Positions 15,115 to 24,567 of a stretch of DNA of 32,561 nt are shown here, in pieces. How positions within the stretch are numbered: position 1 is the stretch's first letter; every line of letters starts with the position of its first letter. Both the position numbers and the translations under genes were made by a program. This stretch comes from an uncultured Bacteroidales bacterium (GTDB lineage: Bacteria > Bacteroidota > Bacteroidia > Bacteroidales > UBA932), in the NCBI GenBank assembly GCA_900544815.1, contig UQWT01000019.1:1-32561 (forward strand), read 5' to 3'. The notes beneath the pieces were generated by a model that was given only the letters and a program-made list of their open reading frames with translations, was not told the DNA's origin and searched no databases.

Positions 15115-16494
15115 GTGAGAAGAGTCTTAATTATAACATATTATTGGCCGCCTGCAGGAGGTTCGGGGGTGCAGAGGTGGCTTAAATTCTCCAAATACCT
15201 ACCGGAAAACGGTTGGGAGCCTGTTATTTATACCCCTCTTAATCCCGACAACAATTCCACCGATAAGTCTCTTGTTGCAGATATTCTGCCCGGGACAGAG
15301 GTTGTTAAGAGAAAGATTTGGGAGCCGTATGGATTTTATAAGGCTCTAACCGGCAAGAAGGAGATAAAGGCCAATACAATATCGGATTCTTCTGACAACA
15401 GATCATTTATAAAGAGGTTAAGTCTTTGGATAAGAGGTAGTTTTTTTATCCCGGACCCAAGATGTTTTTGGATAAGGCCAAGCATTAAATTTCTGTGCAG
15501 GTACCTCAAAGAGCATCCCGTTGATGCAATTATAAGTACAGGCCCACCTCATTCCATGCACCTTATAGCCAAAGGGGTGAGCTGTAAGACCGGCTTACCG
15601 TGGATAGCTGATTTTAGAGATCCGTGGACAGAGATCTTTTACTTTAAGCATCTTAATCTTGGCAAATGTGCCTTAAACAAACATAAAAGGTTAGAACAGA
15701 GTGTACTGGATGAAGCAAAAAAAGTTGTAGTTGTATCTTCAAAAATGCAGAATGACTTTAAGCGTAGGACATCTACCCCCGTAGAGATTATAACAAACGG
15801 ATATGATCCTGCAGATTTTGAAAAAGTTGTGCCTGCAAAAGAGGATCTTACGGTGGAGAACGAGAAGCCGTTTGTATTGACTCATACAGGAATCTTTGTA
15901 GATAACGGTAACCCTAACGAGTTGTGGCGTGTCCTTAAAGATAAGGCTATTGCAGATAGTGGATTTGCACACAGATTAAGAATAAGACTCATTGGAAAGG
16001 TAGACGATTCGGTAATTAAAAGCATAGCTGATGCCGGTCTTTTATCCAATACGCTAAATATGGGGTATATGCCGCATTTGGAGACTATTGCATGGCAAAA
16101 GTCTGCGGATGTACTGTTGCTCCCGCTAAGAAAGGAGCCCGAAGCTGCAGCAATCCTCACCGGTAAATTCTTTGAATACATTGCGTCGGGAAGAAAAATA
16201 TTGGCTTTTGGGCCTGTAAATGGAGATTTGGGAAGGACTTTAGCAGAGACCGGTGGCGGAATGATTGTGGATTTTGAAGATAGAGCCGGAATTAAGTCTG
16301 CGATAGAGAGGCTTTATGATGAGTTTCTGAATGACTCTGCAAACGAGGTGTCAAGCGGGGGTAGCGGCAATGATAACAGGAAGAGGAACAGGGCTGCCGT
16401 AGCAGAAGAGACAACAGTTGCCCAAAAGTATTCGAGACGCTCTCTTGCTGCGGATTATGCAAAGTTGCTGGACGACTCTGTTGATAGTTTATAG
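15115..16494 (+). CDS. Glycosyltransferase, GT4-like, GTG start
   Basis: The 459-residue protein opens with VLIITYYWPPAGGSGVQRWL and GWEPVIYTP, the N-terminal signature of Bacteroidetes family-4-like glycosyltransferases with a GT-B fold. VDAIISTGPPHSMHLIA, PWIADFRDPW and, in the donor-binding half, LTGKFFEYIASGRKILAFGP with the conserved Glu support this. Acceptor and donor are unknown; roles in surface polysaccharide synthesis are typical. The start is taken as GTG at 15115 because MRRVLIITYY is where the fold begins and no ATG is nearby. A Ser/Gly/Asn/Arg-rich stretch near residues 418-445 looks like a disordered insertion before the last helix. The stop overlaps the AGTTTATAG word that precedes the next hexamer array. 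Confidence 0.88.
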   Translation: MRRVLIITYYWPPAGGSGVQRWLKFSKYLPENGWEPVIYTPLNPDNNSTDKSLVADILPGTEVVKRKIWEPYGFYKALTGKKEIKANTISDSSDNRSFIKRLSLWIRGSFFIPDPRCFWIRPSIKFLCRYLKEHPVDAIISTGPPHSMHLIAKGVSCKTGLPWIADFRDPWTEIFYFKHLNLGKCALNKHKRLEQSVLDEAKKVVVVSSKMQNDFKRRTSTPVEIITNGYDPADFEKVVPAKEDLTVENEKPFVLTHTGIFVDNGNPNELWRVLKDKAIADSGFAHRLRIRLIGKVDDSVIKSIADAGLLSNTLNMGYMPHLETIAWQKSADVLLLPLRKEPEAAAILTGKFFEYIASGRKILAFGPVNGDLGRTLAETGGGMIVDFEDRAGIKSAIERLYDEFLNDSANEVSSGGSGNDNRKRNRAAVAEETTVAQKYSRRSLAADYAKLLDDSVDSL

Positions 16495-16539
16495 AGAAAG
16501 ACGTTGGCTTTGGCGTTAGCATTGGCATTAGCGTTTGCT
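16482..16539 (+). repeat. TTRGCN hexamer array, six units, with AGTTTATAG leader
   Basis: Six tandem units (TTGGCT, TTGGCG, TTAGCA, TTGGCA, TTAGCG, TTTGCT) lie at 16504-16539, the last with one change. AGTTTATAGAGAAA precedes them by about 7 bp. The same leader and a similar array occur in the opposite orientation near 21923-21943. The array lies in the 101-bp gap between the glycosyltransferase and the YfhO-like gene. Confidence 0.85.
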
Positions 16540-16595
16540 ATTTTGAAAAGAAAAGAGAGTAAGGAAAGTGAGAAGGTAAAATTATATTAAAGATA

Positions 16596-19199
16596 ATGGA
16601 TAAAAATTGTTTTAAAAAGATTCTGCCATACCTGTTGTGTATATTGGCGTTTGTAGTAATTGCGTATGCGTACGCACCGCAATTACTTACAGGAAAGGTT
16701 GTAAATCAGTCTGATATATCCAGTTGGCAGGGTATGTCAAATGAGATAGTAACATATAACAACGAGCATCCGGGAGAGAGGGCCCTATGGACCAACTCTA
16801 TGTTTGGCGGTATGCCGGCTACCTCTATCTCTGTTATTTACAAAGGGGATTATACACAGCCTGTGTATGATCTCTTCTTTACGGGAGAACGCCCTGCGAG
16901 TTATCTGCTTATAAGCCTTATTGGAGGATTCCTGCTCTTTTTGGCTTTTGGCGTAAACTATTGGTTGGCTTTTTTGGGTGCGATTGCCATAACGTTCTGC
17001 TCATACAATATGCAGATTATCCAAGTGGGCCACAACTCAAAAATGGTTGCAATAGCCTTTATGCCGTGGGTGTTAGCCTCCGTGGTATATGCTTATAGAA
17101 AGTGTGGAGCGTGGGGTTCGCTCTTTTTTGCTTTTGCCTTGAGCTTTCAGATAAAAGCAAACCATCCGCAGATTACATACTATCTGGCAATCATTATCTT
17201 GGGCTATGCAATATGGCAACTTTGTGCAGCCATAAAAGAGAGGGTTCTGCCCCGCTTTATAAAGGTATCACTAATGCTTCTTGTTGGAGGTTTGTTGGGT
17301 ATAGCAACAAATATAAACCATCTGTTGCCAACTTATGAGTATGCACAGCATACAATGAGAGGCGGCTCTGAATTGGCCGATGCAGCTCAGACGCAAGCTC
17401 AGGCAGGTGATTCAGACAACAGTCAAACAGTATCTTCGCAGGAAAATTCCTTGGCAAAGCCTGTCCACAAGACCCGCAAAGGGTTAGACCTCGACTACGC
17501 AACACAGTGGTCATACGGAATAGATGAAACAGTCAACTTGTTGATTCCAAACTACAAAGGCGGAGTATCAAAACCGTTGGGCACAGATTCAAATACATAC
17601 AGATTTTTAGTCAGCAGCGGATATGATCCTCAGACACTGCAATATTTCTCGCAATATTGGGGCCCTCAGCCATTTACTGCAGGCCCTATGTATATGGGTG
17701 CTATATGTGTATTTTTGTTTGTACTTGGATTCTTTGTCTTAAAAGGGGGAATCAAATGGTGGATAGGTGGAGTTTCGCTTCTTGCACTTATGCTTGGCTG
17801 GGGCTATCACTTTATGCCGGCCTCAGAACTGTTCTTTAACTACGCCCCAATGTACAACAAGTTCAGAACAGTCTCCATGATAATTACAATATTGCAGATA
17901 ACCGTTCCAATCCTCGCAGTATTGGCAGTTAATCAGATACTTAATGATAATTCTCAGCTTCCAAACAAAAAACGAGTAAGGAACGCTATATTTGCAGCCC
18001 TTGGAATTACCGGAGGGTTTTGCCTGTTGGTGTCTCTATTCCCTTCCATTGCCGGAAGTTTTATCTCTGAAGCAGAAGCGCAGATACCGCCGCAGATTAT
18101 GGCCCCTGTTGTTGAGGACAGAATAGCGCTCCTAAAGGCAGATGCTATTAGATCTTTGCTATTCATAGTGTTAGGGGCAATAGTTCTTTGGATGGGATAT
18201 CTAAAGAGGTTGAAACCTGTAGCAGCAACTGCACTGCTTGCATTGTTGGTATTGGTAGATCTTTGGAGTGTAGATAAACGCTATCTTAATGATTCGCACT
18301 TTGTGACAAAGAGCCAGTTTACAAGCATCTTTATGCAGAGACCGGTGGATAAGCACATATTAATGGATAAAGACCCTGATTATAGGGTTTTGGATCTCTC
18401 TGTAAATACATTCAATGATGCCTATATCAGCTATTTCCATAAAACCATAGGTGGGTATAGCGCCGCAAAACTGCAGCGATACCAAGATCTTATAGACAAC
18501 TGTCTTGTTAAAGAGATTCCGCTACTGAATAACGAGATAACAGCGGCAATCAAAGAGGGGTATCTGCCGGATACACTAAGCTATTACCCTGTTCTTAGTA
18601 TGCTGAATGCAAAATATATTGTAAAGGACGGAAATATTCCTCCGGTAGTAAATCATCATGCACTTGGCAATGCCTGGTTTGTAAAGGATGTGAAAACAGT
18701 AAACTCTGCTCCACAGGAGATGGAGGCTTTAAAAAGCATAGACCCGGCTGTAACGGCTGTTGTAAACAAAACACAGTTCCCTTACGTTAAGGAGATTGCC
18801 GGGGGTGCTCCTACAGATTCAACAGAATGTTCTGCAACCGGTGTGATAGAATTGGAGAAATACTCACCTAATAGATTGGTTTATAGATATTCATCACCGC
18901 AAACGGCAATAGCACTGTTCAGTGAGGTATATTATAGCCCCGGTTGGAGAGCATGGATTGCAGACAATAGCGGAAACAAAAAGGAGGAACTGAAGATTTT
19001 TAGGGCAAACTGGATATTAAGAGGTGTAGAGCTTCCGGCAGGAGATGGCAATATAATATTTGAATTTGCACCGGAATCTTTCTCAAAAGGAGAGTTCTGG
19101 TCTAAGATAACATCTGGTCTGCTGTGGTTGTTGCTTGCCTGTGGAGTGGTGTATATGTTTATTGCCCGCAAGAGAAAAAATAGTTGTGATACAATATAG
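16596..19199 (+). CDS. YfhO-family polytopic membrane protein
   Basis: The 867-residue protein has about a dozen membrane helices and a C-terminal soluble domain. It starts MDKNCFKKILPYLLCILAFV. The large first loop (NQSDISSWQGMSNEIV, WTNSMFGGMPATSI) with conserved acidic residues is typical of GT-C-like YfhO proteins, which in Gram-positive bacteria are linked to glycosylation of lipoteichoic acids. In Bacteroidetes the acceptor is unknown. The C-terminal domain includes YSPGWRAWIADNSG, a common YfhO feature. Residues about 255-290 are a Gln/Ser-rich loop. It follows a glycosyltransferase gene on the same strand, which supports a joint role in surface glycan synthesis; this is inferred from context. 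Confidence 0.87.
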   Translation: MDKNCFKKILPYLLCILAFVVIAYAYAPQLLTGKVVNQSDISSWQGMSNEIVTYNNEHPGERALWTNSMFGGMPATSISVIYKGDYTQPVYDLFFTGERPASYLLISLIGGFLLFLAFGVNYWLAFLGAIAITFCSYNMQIIQVGHNSKMVAIAFMPWVLASVVYAYRKCGAWGSLFFAFALSFQIKANHPQITYYLAIIILGYAIWQLCAAIKERVLPRFIKVSLMLLVGGLLGIATNINHLLPTYEYAQHTMRGGSELADAAQTQAQAGDSDNSQTVSSQENSLAKPVHKTRKGLDLDYATQWSYGIDETVNLLIPNYKGGVSKPLGTDSNTYRFLVSSGYDPQTLQYFSQYWGPQPFTAGPMYMGAICVFLFVLGFFVLKGGIKWWIGGVSLLALMLGWGYHFMPASELFFNYAPMYNKFRTVSMIITILQITVPILAVLAVNQILNDNSQLPNKKRVRNAIFAALGITGGFCLLVSLFPSIAGSFISEAEAQIPPQIMAPVVEDRIALLKADAIRSLLFIVLGAIVLWMGYLKRLKPVAATALLALLVLVDLWSVDKRYLNDSHFVTKSQFTSIFMQRPVDKHILMDKDPDYRVLDLSVNTFNDAYISYFHKTIGGYSAAKLQRYQDLIDNCLVKEIPLLNNEITAAIKEGYLPDTLSYYPVLSMLNAKYIVKDGNIPPVVNHHALGNAWFVKDVKTVNSAPQEMEALKSIDPAVTAVVNKTQFPYVKEIAGGAPTDSTECSATGVIELEKYSPNRLVYRYSSPQTAIALFSEVYYSPGWRAWIADNSGNKKEELKIFRANWILRGVELPAGDGNIIFEFAPESFSKGEFWSKITSGLLWLLLACGVVYMFIARKRKNSCDTI

Positions 19200-19202
19200 T
19201 AA

Positions 19203-19401
19203 CAGCTTATTTAAAAACAGTTTCTCTCTCCGTGCTATTCAGCTGCTCTTGCTCTCAAGTAGCTTGAAACGGCTAAGTCGTCCCTTTTAGTATGCTTTGC
19301 ATCCTAACGGTCCTTCAACAGACGCCGTTTCCGTTAAGCTACTTTCGGCAATCGCTCTTCCGCTGATTAGCAAGTCGTTCGTAACTGTTTTAAATAAGCT
19401 G
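19203..19401. repeat. 199-bp long inverted-repeat (MITE-like) element
   Basis: The outer ends CAGCTTATTTAAAAACAGTT (19203-19222) and its complement (19383-19401, one base shorter) form near-perfect terminal inverted repeats. Pairing continues inward: TGCTATTCAGC against the complement of GCTGATTAGCA, AAGTAGCTT with GAAACGGC (19257-19273) against 19324-19344, and an apex ATGC-TTT-GCAT at 19292-19302. The element can thus fold almost end to end. It has no coding capacity and no clear target-site duplication. It lies between the YfhO-like gene and fabK. A non-autonomous transposable element or a structured RNA are both possible. Confidence 0.7.
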
Positions 19402-19433
19402 CATATGTGAGACTTTAAAAATATATAGATAGT

Positions 19434-20342
19434 ATGGACAATAGAATATGTAAACTCTTTGGAATAAAGTATCCTATAATTGCCGGAGGAATGGTCTGGT
19501 GCAGTGGATGGCGCTTGGCATCTGCGGTAAGCCTTAACGGAGGCTTGGGGCTTTTAGGAGCCGGTTCTATGCATCCCGACAATTTAGTCCACCATATAAG
19601 AATGTGCAAGCAAGCACTTGGTAACCTACCATTTGGTGTAAATGTTCCGCTTCTCTATCCGCAGATGGCAGACCTTATGCAGATTCTTGTAGATGAAGGG
19701 GTTAAAATTGTATTTACATCCGCCGGCAGTCCAAAGAAATGGACACCGTTCCTTAAAGAGCATGGCATAACGGTGGTACATGTCGTCTCAAGCTCTATAT
19801 TTGCCGGTAAATGTGAGGAGGCAGGCGTGGATGCAGTTGTTGCAGAAGGGTTTGAAGCAGGTGGTCACGATGGAAAAGAGGAGACAACAACACTCTGTCT
19901 TGTACCTGCTGTAAGAAAAGCAACCTCACTGCCACTTATTGCTGCGGGTGGAATAGCTCTTAAATGTCAGATAGATGCAGCCCATATCCTTGGGGCGGAG
20001 GGGGTTCAGATAGGAACAAGGTTTGCCTTAAGCCAAGAGAGTTCGGCAAGTGAGGTATTTAAAAAACACTGTATAGGATTGCCGGAGGGGGCTACAAAGC
20101 TCCTGTTAAAACAACTTGCTCCGGCACGTCTTGCCCCCGGGGGGTTCACAACCGCTGTTATGGAGGCTGAACAGGCAGGTGCAACGGCAGAGCAACTTAA
20201 AGAGTTGCTTGGCAAAGGCAGAGCAAAACTCGGCATCTTTGACGGCGATTTGGAGAATGGTGAATTGGAGATAGGTCAGGTGTCGAATCTTGTTACCAAG
20301 ATAGAGTCCGTAGCAGAAATAATGCAGGAACTTACAGCATAA
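19434..20342 (+). CDS. fabK: FabK-like enoyl-ACP reductase II / nitronate monooxygenase family
   Basis: The 302-residue FMN-dependent TIM-barrel protein opens LFGIKYPIIAGGMVWCSGWR and continues GLGLLGAGSM. Flavin-binding segments are FTSAGSPKKW, AEGFEAGGHDG (H145 as the active-site His), IAAGGIA and GAEGVQIGTRF. FabK reduces enoyl-ACP in the last step of each fatty-acid elongation round and replaces FabI in many bacteria. Nitronate monooxygenases share the fold, but the GHDG-EETT stretch and overall match favour FabK. The gene stands alone and converges on the ATPase gene 40 bp away; that gap holds an exact copy of the dispersed 12-mer (20361-20372). Another near copy lies inside the gene at 19571-19582. 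Confidence 0.8.
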   Translation: MDNRICKLFGIKYPIIAGGMVWCSGWRLASAVSLNGGLGLLGAGSMHPDNLVHHIRMCKQALGNLPFGVNVPLLYPQMADLMQILVDEGVKIVFTSAGSPKKWTPFLKEHGITVVHVVSSSIFAGKCEEAGVDAVVAEGFEAGGHDGKEETTTLCLVPAVRKATSLPLIAAGGIALKCQIDAAHILGAEGVQIGTRFALSQESSASEVFKKHCIGLPEGATKLLLKQLAPARLAPGGFTTAVMEAEQAGATAEQLKELLGKGRAKLGIFDGDLENGELEIGQVSNLVTKIESVAEIMQELTA

Positions 20343-20382
20343 GCCCCTGCATTTCATAATTTGTCGGGAAGCAGAAAAAATA

Positions 20383-21735
20383 TCAAGTGTTGTATCTATT
20401 TCTTTCAGATAGGAATCTTTTAAGAAGAAAAGTAAGAAAGTAAGGAAATGTGTAGAATTTCCCATTAAAGCCTATATTCTTGTAACAGAGCTTTATACCA
20501 TATCTAATATCTTGGTATCTATCCTCTTTTAAGAGATTGTTAAGTGAGGCAGTGGCTCCATCTGCAGCCTTTACTTCAACAGGAATAAGCGAGTTGGCAT
20601 CTCTTAAGAAAAAATCCATCTCTAAAGATGGCTTGTCGCTGTTGTAATAGAACAGATTGTAACCCTGTTTTGCAAGCATGTCTCCAACAATATTCTCATA
20701 TATTGCGCCTTTATATGTCCCAAGATTTCTGTTTGCTCTTAGATCTTCCTGGGACTCTTCGTCTAAGGAGGCAATCAACAATCCGGTATCTTTAAAATAT
20801 ATTTTATAAAGTTTGGGATCGTAATTCCCTTTTAGAGGGAGTTCCGGGTAGTTCATGCAGTAACAAACGTTTATTACACCGGCATCGGCCAGCCATTCTA
20901 CACAGCCTATGTAATCGCGATTTCTTGCGTTACGAGAAATTTTTGTAATTTGGAATCTCTTGTTCTCTTTTGCCAAGAATGTTGATATATGATTGTAAAT
21001 GGCCTTGACTTTTGCCTTGTCCAATCCCTCTACATATTTTGTTATATCCTCCCTGTAATCTATAAGTAGTTGTCGTTGAATTGAAAGTGTACCACTAAAG
21101 TTTTTGTTGTTTATGTATGTATTAACAACTTCGGGCATTCCTCCCAAAGTCGCGTAATCTCTGAAAAGTTCAAAGAGAACGTCCATTTGCAACTGTGTAA
21201 ATGGTTCTAACTTAACCATGTGTTCATACAGCTCCTCTATAAAATCCACAGAATAACCTTTTGCCCAAAGAAATTCTTCAAAATCCATAGAGTGCATTTC
21301 ATAATCCTCTTTATACCCTACACTGTTAGATTCTATCTCTTGGTAGTTTATGCCCATTAATGAACCGGAGCAGATTACATCATAACGACCGTCTAATTTA
21401 AAGAATTTCAATGCAGTTGCGCAGTTGGGACATGCTTGTAGTTCATCAAAGAAGAAAATGGTGTCATGAGGCGTAAAAATAAAATCAGGATTCAACAGAG
21501 AGATATTTTTAATGATTTCGTTTATCTCAAATCCATTTTCAAAAATACCTTTATATTTGGGCTGCTCTACAAAATTTATCTGTATGACATTAGAATAATT
21601 GTTGTAGGCAAACCATTCAATGGAGCGGGTTTTTCCAATTTGTCTGGCTCCTTTGATTATTAAAGGTTTTTTTTGTGGATTGTCTTTCCACTTTAAGAGG
21701 AAAGAATCTATCTTTCTTTTTAGTAATTTATCCAT
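20383..21735 (-). CDS. AAA ATPase with DUF4143-type C-terminus
   Basis: The protein of 450 residues (from the ATG at 21735) has Walker A GARQIGKT (29-36), Walker B TIFFFDELQ (92-100) and a sensor-like ICSGSLMGI. The C-terminal half has YFKDTGLLIASLDE, GAIYENIVGDMLAKQGYNLFYY and EMDFFLRD followed by VEVKAAD. This is the DUF4143 nuclease-like E-D-ExK arrangement. The family is common and poorly understood in Bacteroidetes. A 17-codon longer start at 21786 is open, but DKLLKRKIDSFLLKWK is the usual beginning. The C-terminal tail LKRFLSERNRYNT may be slightly extended. The gene stands alone, facing fabK. Confidence 0.88.
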   Translation of the reverse strand: MDKLLKRKIDSFLLKWKDNPQKKPLIIKGARQIGKTRSIEWFAYNNYSNVIQINFVEQPKYKGIFENGFEINEIIKNISLLNPDFIFTPHDTIFFFDELQACPNCATALKFFKLDGRYDVICSGSLMGINYQEIESNSVGYKEDYEMHSMDFEEFLWAKGYSVDFIEELYEHMVKLEPFTQLQMDVLFELFRDYATLGGMPEVVNTYINNKNFSGTLSIQRQLLIDYREDITKYVEGLDKAKVKAIYNHISTFLAKENKRFQITKISRNARNRDYIGCVEWLADAGVINVCYCMNYPELPLKGNYDPKLYKIYFKDTGLLIASLDEESQEDLRANRNLGTYKGAIYENIVGDMLAKQGYNLFYYNSDKPSLEMDFFLRDANSLIPVEVKAADGATASLNNLLKEDRYQDIRYGIKLCYKNIGFNGKFYTFPYFLTFLLKRFLSERNRYNT

Positions 21736-21863
21736 AACTGCCTGTAAATTATGCCCAAATATAGCTAATTTCACATAATCCGGCACTATAAATTAAAATA
21801 TTTCACACTTTCCTATATACTTCAGTCGCTTAAATTCACATTATCCTGCTTTTATGCAAATTT

Positions 21864-21993
21864 GGCCAATGCTAACGCTGACGCTAAGGCCAATACCAAT
21901 ACCAACGCTAATGCCAATGCCAACACATTTCTCTATAAACCAAAAACTCTCAACTATAAACTCAATCAAGGCCAACGCTAACGCTAAAGCCAA
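21864..21993 (-). repeat. Two TTRGCN hexamer arrays with AGTTTATAG words between them
   Basis: Read as NGCYAA on the plus strand, ten near-perfect units lie at 21864-21923 and four at 21970-21993, followed by CGCCTAA. The 46 bp between them hold two ATAAAC words (around 21933 and 21955) that match, on the minus strand, the AGTTTATAG leader seen at 16484. The arrays fill most of the 265-bp gap between the ATPase gene start and the end of the outer-membrane receptor gene, both on the minus strand. Confidence 0.85.
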
Positions 21994-22000
21994 CGCCTAA

Positions 22001-24562
22001 CTATATAGTGAATACGGTAGATAAAATAACCTCTCTGCCGCGCAGATGATAGTTATAACTGTAAGTGTTAATGGAGTTGTAGATTGTATAGCTGTAACTT
22101 CTGCAATTAAAAATGTTTCTTACATCAAAGACAATTTTCAGAGATTTATGTTTGTATTGCAGTCCGGCATCTAATAAAGAAAAGGTTTTGAAAGATCCTT
22201 TTGAAAGCTCCTCCTTTGATACCTCCAAATTTGCGGAAAATTGTAAAAGCTCAATTGGGGAAACTTTTAAAACAACATTGTGCTTTTGACTAAGATAGCT
22301 TGCATTTATACCGGAATATTTTGTAAAAAACCTGCTTAATGTTCCTGAGTACTCCATCTCCACGTATTTACAAGGCTTTGCATTAATTGATGGATATAAT
22401 GAAAGATTCTGAAAAGCCAAATCCATAACAGATTCATTTTGTGCTGCCAATTGTCTTCCACAGCGGTATGAGCCATTTATTGAAATTTTAGTTGCAATAG
22501 CAGTAAATTGTTTTGTAACGCCTATATTACATGTTATGTCATCTGAGTTGTTAGGGATATTCAAATATCCGGTCTCTATCTTTTTATTAGAAACCTTGCT
22601 GTGTGAAAGCAGATTGTTATTACTATTGGAATAGGAAATATCTGCATTTATAAAGAGCATACTTAGGGGAATCTTAAAGTTATAACCTATTATTGCAGAA
22701 AAGACCTTGTTATGTGATATGATACCCGAACCTAACCTTAATGTATTGTTGTTTATCTGTACCGGAGAGGTGACAAAAACGAGTATGTCTCCTAAATTAC
22801 TTGAATATGCTACATTTGCCTCAAAGGCAGAACGGGCTGTTGCCCTGTAATTAAAGGTTAATCTTGGACATACGGAGATATACCATTCTCCGGTATCGAA
22901 AGAAGAGATGTAGTCTCCCCTTACGGAAAGGTCATAATTGAGCGTTAAATTGCGTTTATGATGGGTGTATTCATACCTTGGTGCTATGAAAACAGAAAAT
23001 TTCCTGTAATTGATATTATTAGTTGATTCTGTATCTTTTGTTAAATCTGTGGAAAGTCTGTTTGTGGAGAAATATAAATACAGAGGCATATACAATCTGC
23101 TTGCTCTATGCTTGTAAATGGCAGAAATAGAGTTTTTTGTAGTAAAACTCCTGCTGTTTGCAGTCTGTATTATATTGTCGTTATCTTCATTTGTAACAGT
23201 TAATCTTCCTGTTGGGGTTGAGATAAATTGGATAAACGAAGTTGCCTCCCATTTTAATTTTCGGCCAAGCCATTTTATAGATAAATCATTTTCTGCATTA
23301 TAATCTTCCATCAATTGATGCTGTGATAAAACATGGTTTTCTTCAATTGTTGACAAATTTTGTGTTACATATGTGAAATATCCCCTTGTTGTATTGTTTA
23401 CATATTTTGAGGCTGAATTATTCTTATACTCTATACTAAACCACGGCTTGTGACAGTAATATACAGAGGTCTGTTGCTGAGAGATGTTTATATTTTTGTC
23501 GGCATCATAATATTCACGTTCAAGTGAATATTCATAACATGACTTGCTATAATTATATCCCACATTGCCTTTAACTGATATATCATTATTCATCTTTTTA
23601 AGCAGGTTCACAGATGTAAGTCTGTCTATAGGAGAGATATATCTGTAAATTTTGAGAGGAGGAGTAGATGCAGACAATCCGTTAAGCAACCTATCTGTAA
23701 TTGATACGTCTGCAGAACTTCCAAAATGGTCTGTATTTTCTGAATCTGCGAATTTATCCATATTTCCGGCTTTGACGGTAATTATACCTTGGATATTGTG
23801 TTTAAAGAGCATTCCTGCACCTCCAATACCATACAATAATTTATCTCCGTAACCTATTTTCGCTTCATATTTTCCAATGGGCTTAAACTTGGCTTTATTA
23901 CTGAGTTTTATGTTTATTGCAACATCGTTGGAAAACATATCCTTATCTATTTTTACATCTGAATGATTATTGAGGACCTGTACAGAGTTTACGTATGAGG
24001 CCGGTATATTATTGGTAGCTATACCATACCTGCCGCCAAGCAGGTTGAGTCCGTCTATATAAAAAGCAGAGATATCCTTTCCCATATATTTTATGGTACC
24101 GCTTTCTGCAACATCTATTCCAGGTAATTTCTTAATAGCGTCTTTGAGGGTGTAATCGCCTCGTGTAACAAAGCCGGAAAGCTGATATGATAGTGTGTCG
24201 CTGCGCATATATATTGCCGGAGCTTTAACAACAACCTCTTTTAAAACGGTAACACTCTCCTTTAGGACAAAATTGCAAATTTTGGATTCAGTACTTAAAG
24301 TCCTGTATACAGATTCATATCCCATAGATTCGGCACCAATATTAACTTGAGAAGAGTTTGAATTAAAAGTAATACTATACTGCCCATTACCGTTAGTAAT
24401 GGTATAGGCAATTATCTTGTCACCTAAGGAAATTTTAATTATACATCCTGCAACAGGAGTTTTTAATTCATCTGTCACAACCCCATTCAGCCTGCTTTGG
24501 GCATATGAAATCACACCTGTAAGAAGAGAGATCAAACAGGTAATGAATAATCTGTATAACAT
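22001..24562 (-). CDS. Outer-membrane TonB-dependent-receptor-like protein
   Basis: The 853-residue protein has a signal peptide (MLYRLFITCLISLLTGVISYAQ) and a carboxypeptidase-regulatory-like beta-sandwich (SRLNGVVTDE to about residue 105). A plug-like domain follows (KDAIKKLPGIDV, YIDGLNLLGGRYG, SVQVLNNHSDVK). The rest is a long beta-strand-rich barrel ending in an aromatic-rich strand with terminal FTI. It has no N-terminal STN signalling domain and no visible TonB box, so true TonB dependence is uncertain. It is the last gene of the sigma-factor unit, 5 bp after the GLPGLI gene. Such pairs of GLPGLI and receptor-like proteins recur in Bacteroidetes. The cargo is unknown. Confidence 0.82.
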   Translation of the reverse strand: MLYRLFITCLISLLTGVISYAQSRLNGVVTDELKTPVAGCIIKISLGDKIIAYTITNGNGQYSITFNSNSSQVNIGAESMGYESVYRTLSTESKICNFVLKESVTVLKEVVVKAPAIYMRSDTLSYQLSGFVTRGDYTLKDAIKKLPGIDVAESGTIKYMGKDISAFYIDGLNLLGGRYGIATNNIPASYVNSVQVLNNHSDVKIDKDMFSNDVAINIKLSNKAKFKPIGKYEAKIGYGDKLLYGIGGAGMLFKHNIQGIITVKAGNMDKFADSENTDHFGSSADVSITDRLLNGLSASTPPLKIYRYISPIDRLTSVNLLKKMNNDISVKGNVGYNYSKSCYEYSLEREYYDADKNINISQQQTSVYYCHKPWFSIEYKNNSASKYVNNTTRGYFTYVTQNLSTIEENHVLSQHQLMEDYNAENDLSIKWLGRKLKWEATSFIQFISTPTGRLTVTNEDNDNIIQTANSRSFTTKNSISAIYKHRASRLYMPLYLYFSTNRLSTDLTKDTESTNNINYRKFSVFIAPRYEYTHHKRNLTLNYDLSVRGDYISSFDTGEWYISVCPRLTFNYRATARSAFEANVAYSSNLGDILVFVTSPVQINNNTLRLGSGIISHNKVFSAIIGYNFKIPLSMLFINADISYSNSNNNLLSHSKVSNKKIETGYLNIPNNSDDITCNIGVTKQFTAIATKISINGSYRCGRQLAAQNESVMDLAFQNLSLYPSINAKPCKYVEMEYSGTLSRFFTKYSGINASYLSQKHNVVLKVSPIELLQFSANLEVSKEELSKGSFKTFSLLDAGLQYKHKSLKIVFDVRNIFNCRSYSYTIYNSINTYSYNYHLRGREVILSTVFTI

Positions 24563-24567
24563 ATTAT

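Noticed and set aside
21864..21993. CRISPR array
   Set aside because: Units are 6 bp, degenerate and without unique spacers; no cas genes are present.
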